Notes: generated by a model from the sequence alone, not told the origin. A stretch of 24,925 nucleotides of DNA from an uncultured Eubacteriales bacterium (GCA_900546485.1 URDK01000030.1:1-24925); one strand, 5' to 3'; positions 7,363 through 14,053 are shown, numbered from the stretch's first letter. Made by a program: numbers and translations.

Positions 7363-7629
7363 TTACTGGTCCTCGGAAAGCAGCACAACGTGGCTGTATA
7401 CGTTGAGCACTTCCACGCTGTCGCCGTTCAGGTTGTACTCCACATAGGCGGAGAAGTTGCCGATGCGCTTACGCGCAAGGTAGTGCTCCTCGCCCTCGAC
7501 GTAGAGCTTCTTGCCCTCGCTCTCGGCATACTCGAGAACCGCACGGATGTCGTCCTCGTTTATGCCGCGCTCTTCCATGGCGTCCGCAACGCCGTCGCCA
7601 TAATTGATGGCGGCTGTCTTGAAATCCAT
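7363..7629 (-). CDS. Small protein of unknown function in the dehydratase-like operon
   Basis: This 88-aa soluble, acidic protein is not one I recognise. It starts MDFKTAAINYGDGVADAMEE, then has a helical part to about residue 40 and a strand-rich part with KLYVEGEEHYLARKRIGNFSAYVEYNL (about 41-67) and EVLNVYSHVVLL. It has no Cys and no membrane segment. The ATG at 7629 follows AGGAGG by 9 bases; a longer reading frame upstream has no such site and runs into the preceding gene. It sits 40 bases after the beta-like gene and just before the zinc-ribbon gene. An accessory, assembly or small-subunit role in the enzyme is possible, but nothing in the sequence proves it. Confidence 0.75.
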   Translation of the reverse strand: MDFKTAAINYGDGVADAMEERGINEDDIRAVLEYAESEGKKLYVEGEEHYLARKRIGNFSAYVEYNLNGDSVEVLNVYSHVVLLSEDQ

Positions 7630-7669
7630 ATATCTGTTCCTCCTATTACAAAAATAACTCGAAACAAAT

Positions 7670-8821
7670 TCAGTCCCTGCACAGGCGGCCAACAAAGCTC
7701 TCTATCTGGGTCTTTACAAGGCTGAGCTCCTCGCGGGTATAGGAGTAATTCGTCTCCAGTCTCAGCAGAGGCACTCCCAGCTCCTTGAGCTCATTAGCCA
7801 CGCAGGTGTATTCCATATCGTAGATCTCATCATAGGCCAGCTGATACCATATGACGCCGTCGGCCCTGTACTCGTCGATGAGCTCCTTGAGCCGGCGCAT
7901 GCGCACATGCCAGGCAGGCTGGAAAATATCTATCGGCGTCTTGTCCAGATAGCGGTTGCGGGCGAAGTTGAGAAGCAGGTCGCCTTCAAGCTCCACGTCC
8001 TTTTCGCTCGCCCTGACGCCCTCGTCGAGCAGCTCAGCCACGACCTCCGCACCGCATCGGTCGATGAGCGAGATAAGCTGATAGTCGCCTATCGCGATCA
8101 CCCGGCCCATGATGATGAGCCGCGGCGCACCGTGGCCGACAGCCGTGGTCTTTTCCAGCCGGTCGCAGAGGCTCTCAAGCTTCGAGGCCGTAAGAGCCGT
8201 ATCCCCGACGATAAAGCTCAGGTGCTGCAAACGCATGTAGTCCTTGAAGGATATCGGAGGATCAGGCCGCTTTCTGAGCTCGTTTATCCGACGGAAAGCC
8301 GCGTTGATGCGGTTCGTCTCGGAAAAATACCTTCTTGCCAGCTCCATGTCCGCCGGCTTTCCGGTGAGCTTTTCTATCTCAACCATCATTTTGCGCAGGG
8401 AGCGGACATAGTAGTCAAAGGCGATGTCCTTTTTCCAGTCCGGAGGCACGCCCACCTTGGTCGTTCTTATCCCCTGGAACTCCAGCAGCTCGCTCAGCCT
8501 GCCGATATGACAGTCGGTAACTGCGGTTACCACAAGGTCGGTATGCTCGGACACCTCGTCGTTCCCGAGTCTGAATCCGCCCACTATTGAGCGTGCAAGC
8601 GGATTTATGCAGCTTAGCATATCGTCCAGCACCGCAGCAGCAGCCTCCTGCTGACCTCCGCTGCACATTAGATATGTGTTCGCGCCCGCTGCACGGATGA
8701 GCTCCTCCGGTATGAAGGTGCTGCTGTACTCCACAAGCGGAACACCGCTGCTTCTGCTGGCGACAAGCTCGCCCGCCCGCTGGGCAGCAAGCTTTTCAAG
8801 CTCGGACAGGATCTCGTTCAA
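7670..8821 (-). CDS. 2-hydroxyacyl-CoA dehydratase/benzoyl-CoA reductase family protein, beta-like (HgdB-like) subunit 2
   Basis: This 383-aa protein aligns almost without gaps with the 384-aa protein at 1718-2872. Cys53 (LMCSGG), Cys104 (DCHIGR) and Cys340 (YTC) are the likely cluster ligands, since they are the Cys that match family-like positions or the paralog. GRVIAIGDYQ (239-248), IFQPAW (299-304) and WYQLAYDEIYDMEYTC (325-340) are shared landmarks. In classical members I recall the third ligand in a 'CDPY/W' motif that aligns near Asp331, so Cys340 may replace it. The start is TTG at 8821, with AGGTGAG about 7 bases upstream. A strong internal promoter (8878-8906) precedes it although TetR and the alpha-like gene lie upstream on the same strand. 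Its alpha partner is probably the 473-aa protein. Confidence 0.85.
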   Translation of the reverse strand: MNEILSELEKLAAQRAGELVASRSSGVPLVEYSSTFIPEELIRAAGANTYLMCSGGQQEAAAAVLDDMLSCINPLARSIVGGFRLGNDEVSEHTDLVVTAVTDCHIGRLSELLEFQGIRTTKVGVPPDWKKDIAFDYYVRSLRKMMVEIEKLTGKPADMELARRYFSETNRINAAFRRINELRKRPDPPISFKDYMRLQHLSFIVGDTALTASKLESLCDRLEKTTAVGHGAPRLIIMGRVIAIGDYQLISLIDRCGAEVVAELLDEGVRASEKDVELEGDLLLNFARNRYLDKTPIDIFQPAWHVRMRRLKELIDEYRADGVIWYQLAYDEIYDMEYTCVANELKELGVPLLRLETNYSYTREELSLVKTQIESFVGRLCRD

Positions 8822-8854
8822 GAGCAGCTCACCTTCCTCACTCCAAAGGTCTCA

Positions 8855-8876
8855 ACCGTAAATATACACCGTAAAT
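8855..8876 (-). promoter_or_regulatory. Direct repeats at the start site, possible operator
   Basis: The 9-mer ATTTACGGT occurs twice on the minus strand (8876-8868 and 8863-8855), 13 bases apart. It covers the region from just after the -10 to about +15 of the promoter for the beta-like gene. A bound repressor would block initiation. The nearby TetR protein (8928-9503) is an obvious candidate, though TetR sites are more often inverted repeats. Confidence 0.35.
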
Positions 8877-8877
8877 T

Positions 8878-8906
8878 ATAATACAGCATCGTCATATTAT
8901 TGTCAA
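8878..8906 (-). promoter_or_regulatory. Sigma-A promoter upstream of the second beta-like gene
   Basis: On the minus strand TTGACA (8906-8901) and TATTAT (8883-8878) are 17 bases apart. The spacer is bounded by a small inverted repeat, ATAATA at 8900-8895 and TATTAT at the -10. The predicted start near 8871 overlaps the ATTTACGGT repeats. It lets the beta, 88-aa, zinc-ribbon and activator genes be expressed separately from the alpha-like and TetR genes. Confidence 0.7.
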
Positions 8907-8927
8907 TAGCCTGAGCAAATTAATTCT

Positions 8928-9503
8928 TTACTCGCTCATGCAGCCCTCAAGATAGAAGTCCATATAACCCAGAAACTCCTCCTCGGAGCAGACGCTCACG
9001 CCTGTGCAGCTCTGGTAGGACAGGTAAAACACCAGGGTCTCAAAGAGCTTGCAGCTTTTCTCTCCGGAGCGCCAGTCCCCCTTGCTGCTCTTGCCTCTTT
9101 TCATGAACTTTGAAAAGAAGGCGTAGAAGGGCCTGACCTCGGCGTCCGCGTGAAAGGCCTGACGCCCCTCCGTGAACATGTACTTGAACATCTCCGGATT
9201 GTTTCTGGCAAACCTGAACACTTCCAGCGCGATAGCCCGGCAGAGCTCAAGCCGGCTCTGTGTCGCGGGGAGTGCGTTCAATGCCTCATATATGCAGCCG
9301 TACATGCGGTCAAAGCCGCTTATCAGCACGCGCTTTTTTACGTCACAGAGGTTTTCTACGTAGTTATAGATGGTCATGGAGGAGACTCCCAGCTCCTTCG
9401 CTATCCTGCGAACGGAAACGGCCTCCATGCCCTCCTTGTCAACTATGCTGACAGCAACCCGTATTATCTCCTCTTTGCCGCATAATACCTTCTCACGAGC
9501 CAT
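8928..9503 (-). CDS. TetR/AcrR-family transcriptional regulator
   Basis: This 191-aa protein has the usual TetR size. The N-terminal DNA-binding domain (about residues 10-55) contains the helix-turn-helix SVRRIAKELGVSSMTIYNYV (30-49), including the family's typical TIYNYV end. The rest is a helical ligand-binding domain with an unusual number of Cys (SCTGVSVCSEEE, about 164-175). The ATG at 9503 has AAGG about 10 bases upstream. It lies 12 bases after the 473-aa alpha-like gene and 106 bases before the beta-like gene, so it is cotranscribed with the former and splits the enzyme's two subunits. It probably senses the pathway substrate or a CoA ester of it and controls the promoters at 8878 and 11014 (inference). 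Confidence 0.88.
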   Translation of the reverse strand: MAREKVLCGKEEIIRVAVSIVDKEGMEAVSVRRIAKELGVSSMTIYNYVENLCDVKKRVLISGFDRMYGCIYEALNALPATQSRLELCRAIALEVFRFARNNPEMFKYMFTEGRQAFHADAEVRPFYAFFSKFMKRGKSSKGDWRSGEKSCKLFETLVFYLSYQSCTGVSVCSEEEFLGYMDFYLEGCMSE

Positions 9504-9515
9504 TATAAGCTGACC

Positions 9516-10937
9516 TTACTTTCCTACCGCAATGCCTGAGATCTTAAGGCAGTTGCAGATACTTCTAATCATGGAGAACCTGTCCTCGGGCGAATACCTT
9601 CCGCTGTTCCAGAAATCAGACTCAAGATAAAAATGAGGTATGCTCGTCTTTTCCTCCACCACGCGGATCATCGCCTTTTCAAGCGCGCCTATCCAGCGGT
9701 CGAAGGAGAAGAAGCCGTACAGGACGCCGTCGACCGTGTACATCTGGAGCTGTTCCGTGACCATTCTCGCCTCATCCAGCATGTTTACCGTGTTGGGCAC
9801 AGACAGGCGCATCCTGGCTGTGCTCGTGTATATGTCGCTCTCATCAATGCGCCGCATCAGGAAACTGGCCGGCGGGAACATACGGCCCAGGGTAAGATTC
9901 ACCCCATTGTCCCTGAAGGTCTTTTCTATCCACGGCACGTTGAGCGGGTTGAAGTGGCAGGCCAATTTCGGCGCGCCCTTTGGCAGCACGCCTTTTCCCT
10001 GGCGTATAAGCTCCTCGACCTCGGTTATCGCCGTATCTATGGCATCGTTGAGATAACCCAGCCCCGTATTGAAAGCCGATTCCATGCAAATGCCCATGAG
10101 AGCGAGCTCATTTCCCGTCAGCGGCTGCGGGTCGGCGTTCATTACCAGGTCTGTCAGCCGCTCCATGCGCCTGAGATAGCCCATGTATTCGGTGACGGCA
10201 GCGCGCAGATGCTCCTCACGCACCTCGATTCCCGTGTGCTGGGTGACCTGCTCCTGCGAGACGCGTATCTCCTCTTTGAGATACTCCACGCGCTCATCGT
10301 CATCCGCCTCCGAGTCACCGAGAGGGGCGTCGTGCGGCATGGTTGTAAGGACGTTATCCCATTCTGTATTGCCCAGGCTGAAGATCATCTCGTCGGTCTT
10401 GGGGCTTTCGTTGCACTGAAGGCCCCAGTTCCATGTCACGGTGGGCTTTGGAATCAGCCCGCTCAGCACAGAATCGGCGCGCATGCAGTTCATGCCGCAG
10501 TGATGGCAGTGAGGGTCCATGCACGAGCCGGAGAAGAGCTCATCCGTGTCCTTGTTGAAGAAGGCGCCCAGGACCGATGTAACGACAAAATATGGATAGG
10601 AGATGTGCAGTTTACCCTCGCCCGCGAGTTTGTTTGCGGTTATGCAGACCGGAGATGAAGGCATGGTGCTGTAAAGCACCTTTTTCCCTTCCTGAAGATA
10701 ACGGCCCATCTTCGCAACATCAGCCGCCTCGCGTATGCATGCCGCGACACTCTTCCGTACACCGGCCAGCGAGATGTTCCAGTATGCCGGGATCCACTCT
10801 TCAACTGCACGCCGCACATCTCCATCTGTCAGCTGCATAAATCTCGCGGCATTTATCCAATCCGGCAGGAACTCCTCAAGCTCCTGTCCCTCCCAGCCGA
10901 GGGTTTCAAGGAATTTTCTGTGGATACCGTCAGACAT
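9516..10937 (-). CDS. 2-hydroxyacyl-CoA dehydratase/benzoyl-CoA reductase family protein, alpha-like subunit 2
   Basis: This 473-aa protein is collinear with the 474-aa protein at 2872-4296: a LGWEGQELEEFLPDW opening, MNADPQPLTGNEL in the middle, GKGVLPKGAPK, and the C-terminal YGFFSFDRWIGA and FYLESDFW. The cluster zone is richer in Cys: Cys139, Cys144-x-x-Cys147, Cys151, then Cys175 in WGLQCNESPKTDEM. The motif that should carry a late Cys again reads FDRW. The ATG at 10937 has AAAAGGAG about 8 bases upstream. It is the first gene of the minus-strand cluster, behind the promoter at 11014-11042. It probably pairs with the 383-aa beta-like protein beyond the TetR gene. Substrate unknown. Confidence 0.85.
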   Translation of the reverse strand: MSDGIHRKFLETLGWEGQELEEFLPDWINAARFMQLTDGDVRRAVEEWIPAYWNISLAGVRKSVAACIREAADVAKMGRYLQEGKKVLYSTMPSSPVCITANKLAGEGKLHISYPYFVVTSVLGAFFNKDTDELFSGSCMDPHCHHCGMNCMRADSVLSGLIPKPTVTWNWGLQCNESPKTDEMIFSLGNTEWDNVLTTMPHDAPLGDSEADDDERVEYLKEEIRVSQEQVTQHTGIEVREEHLRAAVTEYMGYLRRMERLTDLVMNADPQPLTGNELALMGICMESAFNTGLGYLNDAIDTAITEVEELIRQGKGVLPKGAPKLACHFNPLNVPWIEKTFRDNGVNLTLGRMFPPASFLMRRIDESDIYTSTARMRLSVPNTVNMLDEARMVTEQLQMYTVDGVLYGFFSFDRWIGALEKAMIRVVEEKTSIPHFYLESDFWNSGRYSPEDRFSMIRSICNCLKISGIAVGK

Positions 10938-11013
10938 ATGCAGCTCTCCTTTTCACGCGGACGCAGGACTATCCCGGCCCGCAGCATTGATATTATTGCA
11001 AAATACCCCTTCG

Positions 11014-11042
11014 ATTTTACCAAAGCACACATGATTTTGCAA
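11014..11042 (-). promoter_or_regulatory. Promoter of the second alpha-like gene and TetR
   Basis: On the minus strand TTGCAA (11042-11037) and TAAAAT (11019-11014) are 17 bases apart. The predicted start near 11007 gives a leader of about 70 bases to the ATG at 10937. The recurring 12-mer TACTATGTAAAT lies 26 bases upstream of the -35. Confidence 0.5.
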
Positions 11043-11068
11043 GCAAATGACTCTACGGACGCAAAATT

Positions 11069-11082
11069 ATTTACATAGTAAA
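11069..11082. promoter_or_regulatory. Shared motif TACTATGTAAAT / TTTACATAGTAAA, candidate operator
   Basis: TACTATGTAAAT on the minus strand (11080-11069) is identical to 1505-1516 on the plus strand. Both copies lie upstream of a dehydratase-like operon and read in the direction of that operon. Here it extends to an inverted repeat, TTTAC-ATA-GTAAA (11070-11082). It is a candidate site for a common regulator such as the TetR protein. Confidence 0.35.
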
Positions 11083-11161
11083 TAAAGCTTCTCTGCTTCG
11101 CATGTCCACGCCTCTCAAACAGTCACATGAAAATTCGCATCCGATTTTTCCCGACGTGGAC

Positions 11162-11201
11162 AAAAAATAAAAATCGGGGCAAGCTTCAACAGCTTGCCCC
11201 G
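11162..11201 (-). terminator. Intrinsic terminator after tRNA-Leu(CAG)
   Basis: An 11-bp perfect stem (11175-11185 with 11191-11201) with a 5-base loop is followed on the minus strand by a T-rich run (11174-11162). It lies just after the tRNA 3' end at 11205. Confidence 0.85.
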
Positions 11202-11204
11202 TTA

Positions 11205-11292
11205 TGGTGCGCGAGGCGGGACTTGAACCCGCACGTGCGTAGTGCACACTAGAACCTGAATCTAGCGAGTCTGCCAATTCCACCACTCGCGC
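11205..11292 (-). tRNA. tRNA-Leu (anticodon CAG)
   Basis: This is an 88-base class II tRNA including an encoded CCA. The acceptor stem GCGCGAG pairs with CTCGCGC. The anticodon arm is CTAGA-TTCAGGT-TCTAG, giving anticodon CAG (reads CUG). A long variable arm (TGCACTACGCACG) and the T arm GCGGG-TTCAAGT-CCCGC complete the fold. It reads opposite to the second tRNA-Leu gene 101 bases away. Confidence 0.95.
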
Positions 11293-11309
11293 ATTTGGAA
11301 TGCTCGATT

Positions 11310-11338
11310 ATAATAGCACCTGCGCGCAGAAATGTCAA
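11310..11338 (-). promoter_or_regulatory. Promoter of tRNA-Leu(CAG)
   Basis: On the minus strand TTGACA (11338-11333) and TATTAT (11315-11310) are 17 bases apart. The predicted start is about 10 bases before the mature tRNA 5' end at 11292. Confidence 0.75.
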
Positions 11339-11355
11339 CAAAAACTTGGCCGTTA

Positions 11356-11385
11356 TTGACACATCCGCCGCGCAAGTGATAACAT
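11356..11385 (+). promoter_or_regulatory. Promoter of tRNA-Leu(UAA)
   Basis: TTGACA (11356-11361) is followed after 18 bases by TAACAT (11380-11385). The overlapping hexamer GATAAC at 16 bases is an alternative -10. The start would fall a few bases before the tRNA at 11394. Confidence 0.6.
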
Positions 11386-11393
11386 AGTCCCAC

Positions 11394-11480
11394 GCCGGTG
11401 TGGTGGAACTGGCAGACACCTGGGACTTAAAATCCCATATCCGCAAGGATGTACGGGTTCGAACCCCGTCACCGGCACCA
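11394..11480 (+). tRNA. tRNA-Leu (anticodon UAA)
   Basis: This is an 87-base class II tRNA including an encoded CCA. The acceptor stem GCCGGTG pairs with CACCGGC. The anticodon arm is TGGGA-CTTAAAA-TCCCA, giving anticodon UAA (reads UUA and, by wobble, UUG). A long variable arm (ATCCGCAAGGAT) and the T arm ACGGG-TTCGAAC-CCCGT complete the fold. Confidence 0.95.
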
Positions 11481-11492
11481 GGCGGCGCCTGG

Positions 11493-11536
11493 GCCCAGAT
11501 CGCGCTCTCTGCGTGGTCTGGGCTTTAATTTTTTCC
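11493..11536 (+). terminator. Intrinsic terminator after tRNA-Leu(UAA)
   Basis: GCCCAGA (11493-11499) pairs with TCTGGGC (11517-11523). The loop can form a small CGC/GCG helix. TTTAATTTTTT follows. Confidence 0.75.
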
Positions 11537-11569
11537 AGCGTTCCGGCACTTTCAGCCCAGGTATCGCTA

Positions 11570-11598
11570 TTGAACAGCAGCGAAAAAGAGGTTAAAAT
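11570..11598 (+). promoter_or_regulatory. Promoter of the cysteine desulfidase-like gene
   Basis: TTGAAC (11570-11575) and TAAAAT (11593-11598) are 17 bases apart. The predicted start near 11605 places the structured leader (11609-11673) at the very 5' end of the transcript. Confidence 0.6.
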
Positions 11599-11608
11599 AT
11601 AGATAGAT

Positions 11609-11673
11609 GTCAGATTTTGCGCGTGGATGGAGGAGACTCGCGCAAAATGGCTACTCCGCCGTTTTTATCTGAC
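11609..11673 (+). other. Structured leader RNA upstream of the cysteine desulfidase-like gene
   Basis: A perfect 10-bp stem ATTTTGCGCG/CGCGCAAAAT (11614-11623 with 11639-11648) has a 15-base purine-rich loop. It is nested in an outer pair GTCAGAT/ATCTGAC (11609-11615 with 11667-11673), and the two compete for the bases at 11614-11615. The loop GGAGGAG could pair with CTCC at 11654-11657. A short T run at 11662-11666 follows CCGCC. This suggests alternative folds and possible leader control. I do not recognise a known riboswitch class. Confidence 0.4.
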
Positions 11674-11707
11674 CTCTATAAAACTATGGATATGAGGGGG
11701 CGACTAT

Positions 11708-12985
11708 ATGGATGGCAAGACATACAAAAGCTATGTAGCAATACTGGAAGAAGAGCTGATACCCGCAATGGGATGTACGGAGCCCATCGCTCTCGCCTAC
11801 GCTGCGGCACTGGCGCGCAAAACCCTCGGCGCACTGCCGGAAGAGGTGGAAGTCACCGTAAGTGCCAACATCATCAAGAACGTAAAGAGCGTGGTTGTGC
11901 CTCACACTGGTTCCATGCGCGGCATAGAAGCCGCAGCCGCGGCCGGTATCGTCGCGGGCGACGCGGAGCTCGAGCTTGAAGTGCTGTCCCGGGTCACGGA
12001 AGCCGATGTCGCCGAAATGCGGAAATATCTCGACACGCACACCGTGTCGGTCAGAAGATCGGAAAGCGGCTACATATTCGATATTCAGGTGCTTGTCAGG
12101 CGCGGGCCGGACAGCGCCTTTGTCCAGCTCGCCGGGAACCACACCAATGTGATCCGCATAGAGAAAAACGGCGAAGTGCTCAGCTCCCGGGACTTCTCCG
12201 AGGAGGGGCAGGATGAGATGACCCCCCGCGATATCTTAAATGTGGAGGATATCGTCGCCTTTGCGGACATGGTAAACATAGACGATGTCAAGGAGACGCT
12301 CGACCGTCAGATACGGTACAACACCGACATCGCGAGGGAGGGCCTGACCGGCAAGTGGGGAGCAGCGGTCGGCTGCGTTTTGCTCAAGGCCTACGGGAAC
12401 GGCGTTGCAAACCGCGCCAAGGCCATTGCTGCGGCCGGTTCGGACGCACGTATGAGCGGCTGCGAGCTGCCGGTCATCATCAATTCGGGCAGCGGGAACC
12501 AGGGCATGACCGCCTCTCTCCCCGTCATCGAGTACGCAAACGAACTGGGGGCGAGCGACGAGCTGCTCTATCGCGCGCTCGTGGTCAGCAATCTCATCAC
12601 AATCCATCTCAAAAGCGGCATTGGGCGTCTGTCCGCTTACTGTGGAGCCACCAGTGCAGGCTGCGGTGCAGCGGCCGGCATCACTTACCTGTATGGGGGC
12701 AAGGCAAATGAAATAGCCCACACCGTGGTGAACGCCGTAGCTATCGCCTCCGGCATGATCTGCGACGGCGCAAAGCCAAGCTGCGCCGCCAAGATCGCGT
12801 CTGCGGTAGAGGCGGGGCTGTTGGGCATGCAGATGCAGATGCAGGGCAAGGAATTCCTCGGCGGCGACGGCATCGTCGTCAAAGGCGTGGAGAACACCAT
12901 AAGAAACATCGGCCGTCTCGCCAGGCAGGGCATGGCCGAGACCGACAAGGAGATCATAGACATGATGATCTCGCCGCAGTGCTGA
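11708..12985 (+). CDS. cyuA: L-cysteine desulfidase-type protein (CyuA / UPF0597, serine dehydratase-like alpha fold)
   Basis: This 425-aa protein has the full length and landmarks of the YhaM/CyuA family. These are GCTEPIALA at 22-30, NIIKNVKSV...PHTG at about 55-69, NSGSGNQGMTASLP at 260-273, Cys313 and Cys320 in SAYCGATSAGCGAAAG, and Cys353/Cys360 in GMICDGAKPSC. The late Cys are like those that bind the [4Fe-4S] cluster in serine dehydratase alpha chains. The family breaks down L-cysteine to pyruvate, ammonia and sulfide in the cytoplasm; a related activity on serine or another amino acid is possible. The ATG at 11708 has GAGGGGG 7 bases upstream. It is monocistronic, with its own promoter, a structured leader and a terminator. 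Sulfide release could feed Fe-S cluster building (inference). Confidence 0.88.
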   Translation: MDGKTYKSYVAILEEELIPAMGCTEPIALAYAAALARKTLGALPEEVEVTVSANIIKNVKSVVVPHTGSMRGIEAAAAAGIVAGDAELELEVLSRVTEADVAEMRKYLDTHTVSVRRSESGYIFDIQVLVRRGPDSAFVQLAGNHTNVIRIEKNGEVLSSRDFSEEGQDEMTPRDILNVEDIVAFADMVNIDDVKETLDRQIRYNTDIAREGLTGKWGAAVGCVLLKAYGNGVANRAKAIAAAGSDARMSGCELPVIINSGSGNQGMTASLPVIEYANELGASDELLYRALVVSNLITIHLKSGIGRLSAYCGATSAGCGAAAGITYLYGGKANEIAHTVVNAVAIASGMICDGAKPSCAAKIASAVEAGLLGMQMQMQGKEFLGGDGIVVKGVENTIRNIGRLARQGMAETDKEIIDMMISPQC

Positions 12986-13019
12986 GTGCGGGGCGCAGCC
13001 CTGCCCGGCCGGAGATATA

Positions 13020-13057
13020 AAAACGCCGGAGCAAAGTTTCCTTTGCTCCGGCGTTTT
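13020..13057. terminator. Bidirectional intrinsic terminator
   Basis: A perfect 17-bp stem (13020-13036 with 13041-13057) has a TTTC loop. Arms start AAAA and end TTTT. It lies between the convergent genes ending at 12985 and 13063. Confidence 0.9.
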
Positions 13058-13062
13058 GCTGT

Positions 13063-13665
13063 TTATGCTTTTGCGGCGTTTACCAGGATGTCCACGCACT
13101 GGTCTATGCCCAGGCGGCCGGAGTCGAGGCAGATGTCGTAGTTCTCGGCAAGGCCCCACTGGTGGCCGGTATAGTGGCGGTAGTAGGCGCGGCGCTTGTC
13201 GTCCTTCTCCTTGAGACGCTTCTCAGGCTTTTCCGGGCGCTCGCCGTAGAGCCGTACGATACGGTCGGCACGGAACGCGTTGTCCGCGTGGAAGAACGTG
13301 TGCAGGCAGTCGTTTCTGTCCCGCAGTATGTAGTCCGCGCAGCGGCCCACGATAACGCAACGCTCGTGCTCCGCGAGGTCCTTGATGATGTTGTGCTGTA
13401 TAATGTAGAGCTGGTCGGATATCGGCAGGCTGCCGCTGCGCGCGCCTTCCGCGTTCATGACCCAGTTGAACAGAAAGCTGCTGGTGGAGCAGGCGTATTC
13501 GCCGCTCTCGAGTATGTAGATCTCCGCAAGGCCGCTTTCCTCCGCTATTTTCTTTACGAGCTCCTTGTCGTAATATGCCCAGCCCAGCCGCTCGGCAGTT
13601 TCCTTTGCGATGGTCCTGCCGCCGCTGCCGAACTGGCGGCTGACGGTTATGATCCTTATGCCCAT
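13063..13665 (-). CDS. Cytidylate kinase-like family protein
   Basis: This 200-aa P-loop protein starts MGIRIITVSRQFGSGGRTIA; the GSGGRT loop (13-18) binds the nucleotide phosphates. It continues with the AYYDKELV segment (31-38), the GRCADYIL segment (about 107-114) and the C-terminal YDICLDSGRLG (about 176-186) typical of the 'cytidylate kinase-like' family found widely in Clostridia next to or instead of Cmk. The true substrate of this family is uncertain, so it should not be taken as the housekeeping CMP kinase. The ATG at 13665 has GGAGG 8 bases upstream. It appears monocistronic and convergent with the desulfidase gene. Confidence 0.85.
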   Translation of the reverse strand: MGIRIITVSRQFGSGGRTIAKETAERLGWAYYDKELVKKIAEESGLAEIYILESGEYACSTSSFLFNWVMNAEGARSGSLPISDQLYIIQHNIIKDLAEHERCVIVGRCADYILRDRNDCLHTFFHADNAFRADRIVRLYGERPEKPEKRLKEKDDKRRAYYRHYTGHQWGLAENYDICLDSGRLGIDQCVDILVNAAKA

Positions 13666-13774
13666 TTCTGCGCCTCCTTCTTCTGGCCCCTTACGGAGCC
13701 CGGCCGGGTCTCCCCGGCAAAACCATTATACCACGTTTTTCCGCAGATTCACATATTTTTTCTGTCCCGCGCCG

Positions 13775-13806
13775 AAAAAATAAGGGCCGCCCTCCCGGAC
13801 GGCCCT
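13775..13806 (-). terminator. Intrinsic terminator of the 80-aa gene
   Basis: AGGGCCG (13783-13789) pairs with CGGCCCT (13800-13806). On the minus strand the stem is followed by TTATTTTTT (13783-13775). It lies just after the stop at 13811. Confidence 0.75.
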
Positions 13807-13810
13807 GTTT

Positions 13811-14053
13811 TCAGCTCATGTACTCCCCAACAGGATAGTCATTATACTGCCGCTTCAACTTAAGAACGATCGAGCCGTCCTCAAGCGTGTTCTCGCTGAG
13901 TATCGAGTATTTTATCCTGCGGCGATCCATGAGCGCCTTGTAGTGGCTTACTTCGGCTGCCACGACTTTTGCTTCAGCCGCTCGGTCTTCGCCGTTATCC
14001 TTTGGGGTGAAATAAACGGTCTGCTCCAAGCAGGCTGCCTTTATGCGCTTCAT
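13811..14053 (-). CDS. Small conserved-looking protein of unknown function (80 aa)
   Basis: This 80-aa protein is basic and starts MKRIKAACLEQTVYF. A helical middle contains HYKALMDRRRIKY (about 37-49), and a strand-rich end reads GSIVLKLKRQYNDYPVGEYMS. The opening and the QYNDYxxGEY ending resemble unannotated small proteins I recall from Oscillospiraceae, but I know no function. The ATG at 14053 has AAAGGAG 7 bases upstream; the upstream extension of the frame has no ribosome site and crosses the promoter. It has its own promoter and terminator. An 11-bp inverted repeat brackets the promoter, which suggests tight control of its expression. Confidence 0.75.
   Translation of the reverse strand: MKRIKAACLEQTVYFTPKDNGEDRAAEAKVVAAEVSHYKALMDRRRIKYSILSENTLEDGSIVLKLKRQYNDYPVGEYMS

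Noticed and set aside
13063..13665. Housekeeping CMP kinase (cmk)
   Set aside because: The protein belongs to the broader cytidylate-kinase-like family by its RQFGSGG opening and its GRCADYIL and YDICLDSGRLG segments; the assignment to CMP phosphorylation would be over-reading.
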